Shown piece by piece: positions 5,724 to 7,042 of a DNA stretch of 7,042 bases; position 1 is the first letter of the stretch; each line of letters opens with the position of its first letter. The stretch lies in contig JAUPVA010000006.1 of the NCBI GenBank assembly GCA_030917245.1, forward strand, positions 1-7,042, given 5' to 3'. Below the pieces are notes generated by a model that did no database searches, was not told where the DNA came from, and saw only the letters and a program-made list of their open reading frames with translations. The position numbers and the translations under genes are program-made. The stretch is from Patescibacteria group bacterium. GTDB lineage: Bacteria > Patescibacteriota > Saccharimonadia > Saccharimonadales > Saccharimonadaceae.

Positions 5724-5738
5724 CACATGTCACATGTG
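5724..5738 (+). promoter_or_regulatory. Candidate operator overlapping the transcription start
   Basis: CACATG-TCA-CATGTG is a perfect inverted repeat, and the same bases also read as two tandem CACATGT units (5724-5737). It begins about 10 nt after the -10 box, so a bound dimer would block initiation. In RNA it would be a short hairpin at the 5' end, so a role as an mRNA-stabilising cap stem is an alternative. Confidence 0.5.
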
Positions 5739-5747
5739 AGGTAAATG

Positions 5748-5792
5748 GAGGGCCGACCACTGTTAATTATTACAGTTGGGTGGCTCTTTTTT
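5748..5792 (+). promoter_or_regulatory. Terminator-like leader hairpin (possible attenuator)
   Basis: Paired segments are GAG 5748-5750 with CTC 5784-5786, CC 5753-5754 with GG 5782-5783, CC 5757-5758 with GG 5778-5779, and ACTGT 5759-5763 with ACAGT 5772-5776. Small bulges lie between them. Six T residues follow at 5787-5792, ahead of the gene's ribosome site. Its position between promoter and start codon is what an attenuator needs. Stem imperfection leaves doubt, and no known riboswitch class is recognised. Confidence 0.5.
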
Positions 5793-5809
5793 AATACAGA
5801 AGGGAGCCA
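5781..5809 (+). promoter_or_regulatory. Alternative hairpin covering the Shine-Dalgarno
   Basis: TGGCTC at 5781-5786 pairs perfectly with GAGCCA at 5804-5809. The right arm overlaps the AAGGGAG ribosome site at 5800-5806. Because TGGCTC is also the right arm of the upstream leader hairpin, the two structures exclude each other, which would link termination with ribosome access. Confidence 0.4.
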
Positions 5810-5813
5810 TAAC

Positions 5814-6014
5814 ATGGCTGGAACAGTTACTGGTGGTAAGAAAGCTGCCGCAAAGAACCTTGCAAAAGACCCAAACTTCTACGCGAAGATTGGTGCAAAA
5901 GGTGGTAAAAATGGCCGTACTGGTGGTTTTGCCGCTAACCCTGAGCTTGCTCGCATTGCTGGCGCTAAGGGTGGACGTATTTCACGTCGTCGCAAGACTG
6001 AAGTTGTTGCCTAG
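5814..6014 (+). CDS. KGG-repeat stress-type small basic protein
   Basis: The product has 66 residues and two imperfect units, DPNFYAKIGAKGG (19-31) and NPELARIAGAKGG (42-54). These are the KGG motif shared by YciG-like and Con-10-type stress-induced proteins. It is strongly basic, glycine-rich, and ends in RISRRRK, so it is probably disordered in solution and could bind nucleic acid; that is inference. The start is chosen by AAGGGAG at 5800-5806, seven bases before the ATG. A longer in-frame start at 5745 with GAGG upstream would add 23 hydrophobic residues and be translated through the leader hairpin. It is monocistronic, with a strong promoter and terminator, suggesting high but controlled expression. 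Confidence 0.88.
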   Translation: MAGTVTGGKKAAAKNLAKDPNFYAKIGAKGGKNGRTGGFAANPELARIAGAKGGRISRRRKTEVVA

Positions 6015-6033
6015 TACTAGGTAACTCGACACG

Positions 6034-6067
6034 AAAAAACACCCCTTATGTAAAGGGGTGTTTTTTT
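6034..6067. terminator. Bidirectional intrinsic terminator between convergent genes
   Basis: AAAAAACACCCCTT pairs perfectly with AAGGGGTGTTTTTT around a short loop, with T residues to 6067. The A-run on one side and T-run on the other let it end both the KGG gene from the left and the minus-strand pair from the right, whose last stop lies at 6076-6078. Confidence 0.95.
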
Positions 6068-6075
6068 AACGTATC

Positions 6076-6552
6076 TCAGGTAAGTCTATAGCGTCGCAGT
6101 TGGCAATGTTTTGCCTGATTAACGCGCCAAGACTTACGGCATGTCACGCATTTGTATTCGGCTTTTTTAATTTGAAGACCATTCGAGCCACAATGAGGGC
6201 AAGTGCTTCTGGCGTGAAGCCAATCGCGATACGTGTCCATATCGTGATGGATTAAGTCTCCTTCAACGCTTACGTTGAATCTTGGGCCGAGATCCATGCG
6301 GGCGGTTTGCCACGCGTCTCGTTCCATGGCAATGAGATCTACATCGCGTTCGTAGGTGTCGTGCCGTAGGACTGCATGACCGAGTTCATGCAGCAGGTGT
6401 GCGTCGAAGTCGGGATCATCGGGGTCGTACAGAATAGTCGCGTCTTTCGGATGCCATTCGAATTGATCGCCGACCTTAAACTGTAGGTGCTCGAAGGCCT
6501 GTTGGACTTGCTCAAGCAGCGAGTTGGTCGAGGGCATTGTAGTAACATCCAT
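6076..6552 (-). CDS. HExxH metallopeptidase-like protein with C-terminal zinc ribbon
   Basis: The product has 158 residues. HELGH at 55-59 is a zinc metallopeptidase site with H64 nearby, and E77 in AMERDAW is a candidate third ligand, as in ImmA/IrrE-like enzymes. C118-P-H-C121 and C135-V-T-C138 form a four-cysteine zinc ribbon near the C terminus, a layout also seen in SprT-like proteins. No signal peptide or membrane helix is present, so it should act in the cytoplasm. The order peptidase then ribbon suggests a nucleic-acid-bound or regulatory target, which is inference. It overlaps the upstream kinase gene by 41 nt. Starting at the second ATG (6537, MPSTNSLL) would reduce the overlap to 26 nt; neither has a clear Shine-Dalgarno. 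Translation is probably coupled to the kinase. Confidence 0.8.
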   Translation of the reverse strand: MDVTTMPSTNSLLEQVQQAFEHLQFKVGDQFEWHPKDATILYDPDDPDFDAHLLHELGHAVLRHDTYERDVDLIAMERDAWQTARMDLGPRFNVSVEGDLIHHDMDTYRDWLHARSTCPHCGSNGLQIKKAEYKCVTCRKSWRVNQAKHCQLRRYRLT

Positions 6553-7042
6553 AAATCACGGCTTCTTCAGGGTGGTCCGCCTGTTTAATGAGCTGCGGGA
6601 CGTAGGTTGGGTGCAGCTGTTCTTTCAAGAGACCGCGCAGCTCATCGCCAAACTTATCGAAATGCGTTCCAACGCCGCCGCCAATAACAATGACGTTCGG
6701 GCGGATAACCGGGCAGAGTGCCAGTAGTCCGACGGCGATATTGCGGGTAATAACGTGCCACACTCGCTTGCTACTAATGTCGGCAGCAATCTTGCCGTAG
6801 GTGCGTTGAATTGCTTTGCCAGAGGCAAAGGTTTCCCAGCCGCGCAGCGCTCCGTCGTGTTCAAGAATCATCCATCCACCTTCACTTTGAGCAAAAGAAG
6901 GGTCGATTTTTCCATCTCGGATAACCCCTGTTCCTATGCCCGTGCTCACGGTGACATAGAGACACACCGGTGGGATATCGGGCAACGCCCGGGCTTCGGC
7001 AAGTCCGGCCAAGTTGGCGTCGTTCTCAATCACGATCGGGCA
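6512..7042 (-). CDS. ROK-family sugar kinase (partial, 5' end outside window)
   Basis: The 176 residues seen are the C-terminal part of a ROK (repressor, ORF, kinase) protein. The reading frame continues past the window edge: PIVIENDAN is the conserved active-site segment, with the aspartate of NDAN as likely catalytic base, so the GTG at 7033 is an internal valine and not a start. The STGIGTGVIRDGKI phosphate-binding loop follows at 33-46 of the fragment, then ETFASGKAI near 70-78 and VIVIGGGVG later. The usual zinc motif CxCGxxGCxE is absent; GALRGWE stands in its place, and the histidine normally in the preceding GEIGH-like motif is lost (SEGGWM). The product is probably a glucokinase-like or other hexose kinase of the zinc-free type. 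Its substrate is not determined. The downstream peptidase gene overlaps it. Confidence 0.88.
   Translation of the reverse strand, partial: CPIVIENDANLAGLAEARALPDIPPVCLYVTVSTGIGTGVIRDGKIDPSFAQSEGGWMILEHDGALRGWETFASGKAIQRTYGKIAADISSKRVWHVITRNIAVGLLALCPVIRPNVIVIGGGVGTHFDKFGDELRGLLKEQLHPTYVPQLIKQADHPEEAVIYGCYYNALDQLAA

Noticed and set aside
7031..7033. GTG at 7033 as the start of the ROK kinase gene
   Set aside because: The frame stays open to the window edge and encodes the conserved PIVIENDAN segment, which is internal in ROK proteins.

Overview
The window starts in the 3' end of a 23S rRNA gene and runs through a 5S rRNA gene into about 6.3 kb of protein-coding sequence. The architecture suggests a small-genome bacterium of the Candidate Phyla Radiation, most likely Candidatus Saccharibacteria (TM7). 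That placement is inference: it rests on the compact layout, the KGG-repeat protein, the mix of exported enzymes and unrecognised proteins, and promoters placed directly against start codons. Three genes (4733-5476 and both minus-strand genes) end in TGA, one in tandem TGA-TGA. This argues against the UGA-to-glycine code of Gracilibacteria and SR1.

Layout. 1-356 is the 23S tail with the sarcin-ricin loop. 357-589 is a spacer rich in hairpins. 590-699 is 5S rRNA, followed by an intrinsic terminator at 703-733. A small acidic protein of unknown function (961-1323) follows. A second copy of the 5S 3' tail plus its terminator (1389-1450) lies downstream of it, so this gene sits between two 62-bp direct repeats. 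A second unrecognised small protein (1546-2001) has a consensus promoter whose predicted transcript begins at the start codon.

The middle holds three same-strand, tightly packed genes for exported or membrane-anchored products: an M14 zinc carboxypeptidase with an N-terminal membrane anchor and Ig-like domains (2091-3986), a DUF3152-type metzincin-like zinc protease with HExxHxxGxxH (4002-4730), and a membrane-anchored helical protein (4733-5476). This reads as a cell-surface hydrolase cluster. If the organism is an epibiont, it could act on a host envelope or on the cell's own peptidoglycan, but no substrate can be read from sequence.

The right end holds a KGG-repeat stress-type protein (5814-6014). 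Its leader is elaborate: an extended -10 promoter, a palindromic operator candidate, a terminator-like hairpin, and a competing hairpin that covers the ribosome site. A bidirectional terminator (6034-6067) separates it from a convergent minus-strand pair: a partial ROK-family sugar kinase lacking the usual zinc cysteines (6512-7042), overlapped by an HExxH metallopeptidase with a C-terminal zinc ribbon (6076-6552).

Two translation-initiation styles are visible. Genes at 961, 4733 and 5814 have Shine-Dalgarno sequences. Genes at 1546, 2091 and probably 4002 have a -10 box ending 7-8 nt before the ATG and no Shine-Dalgarno, as expected for leaderless mRNAs.
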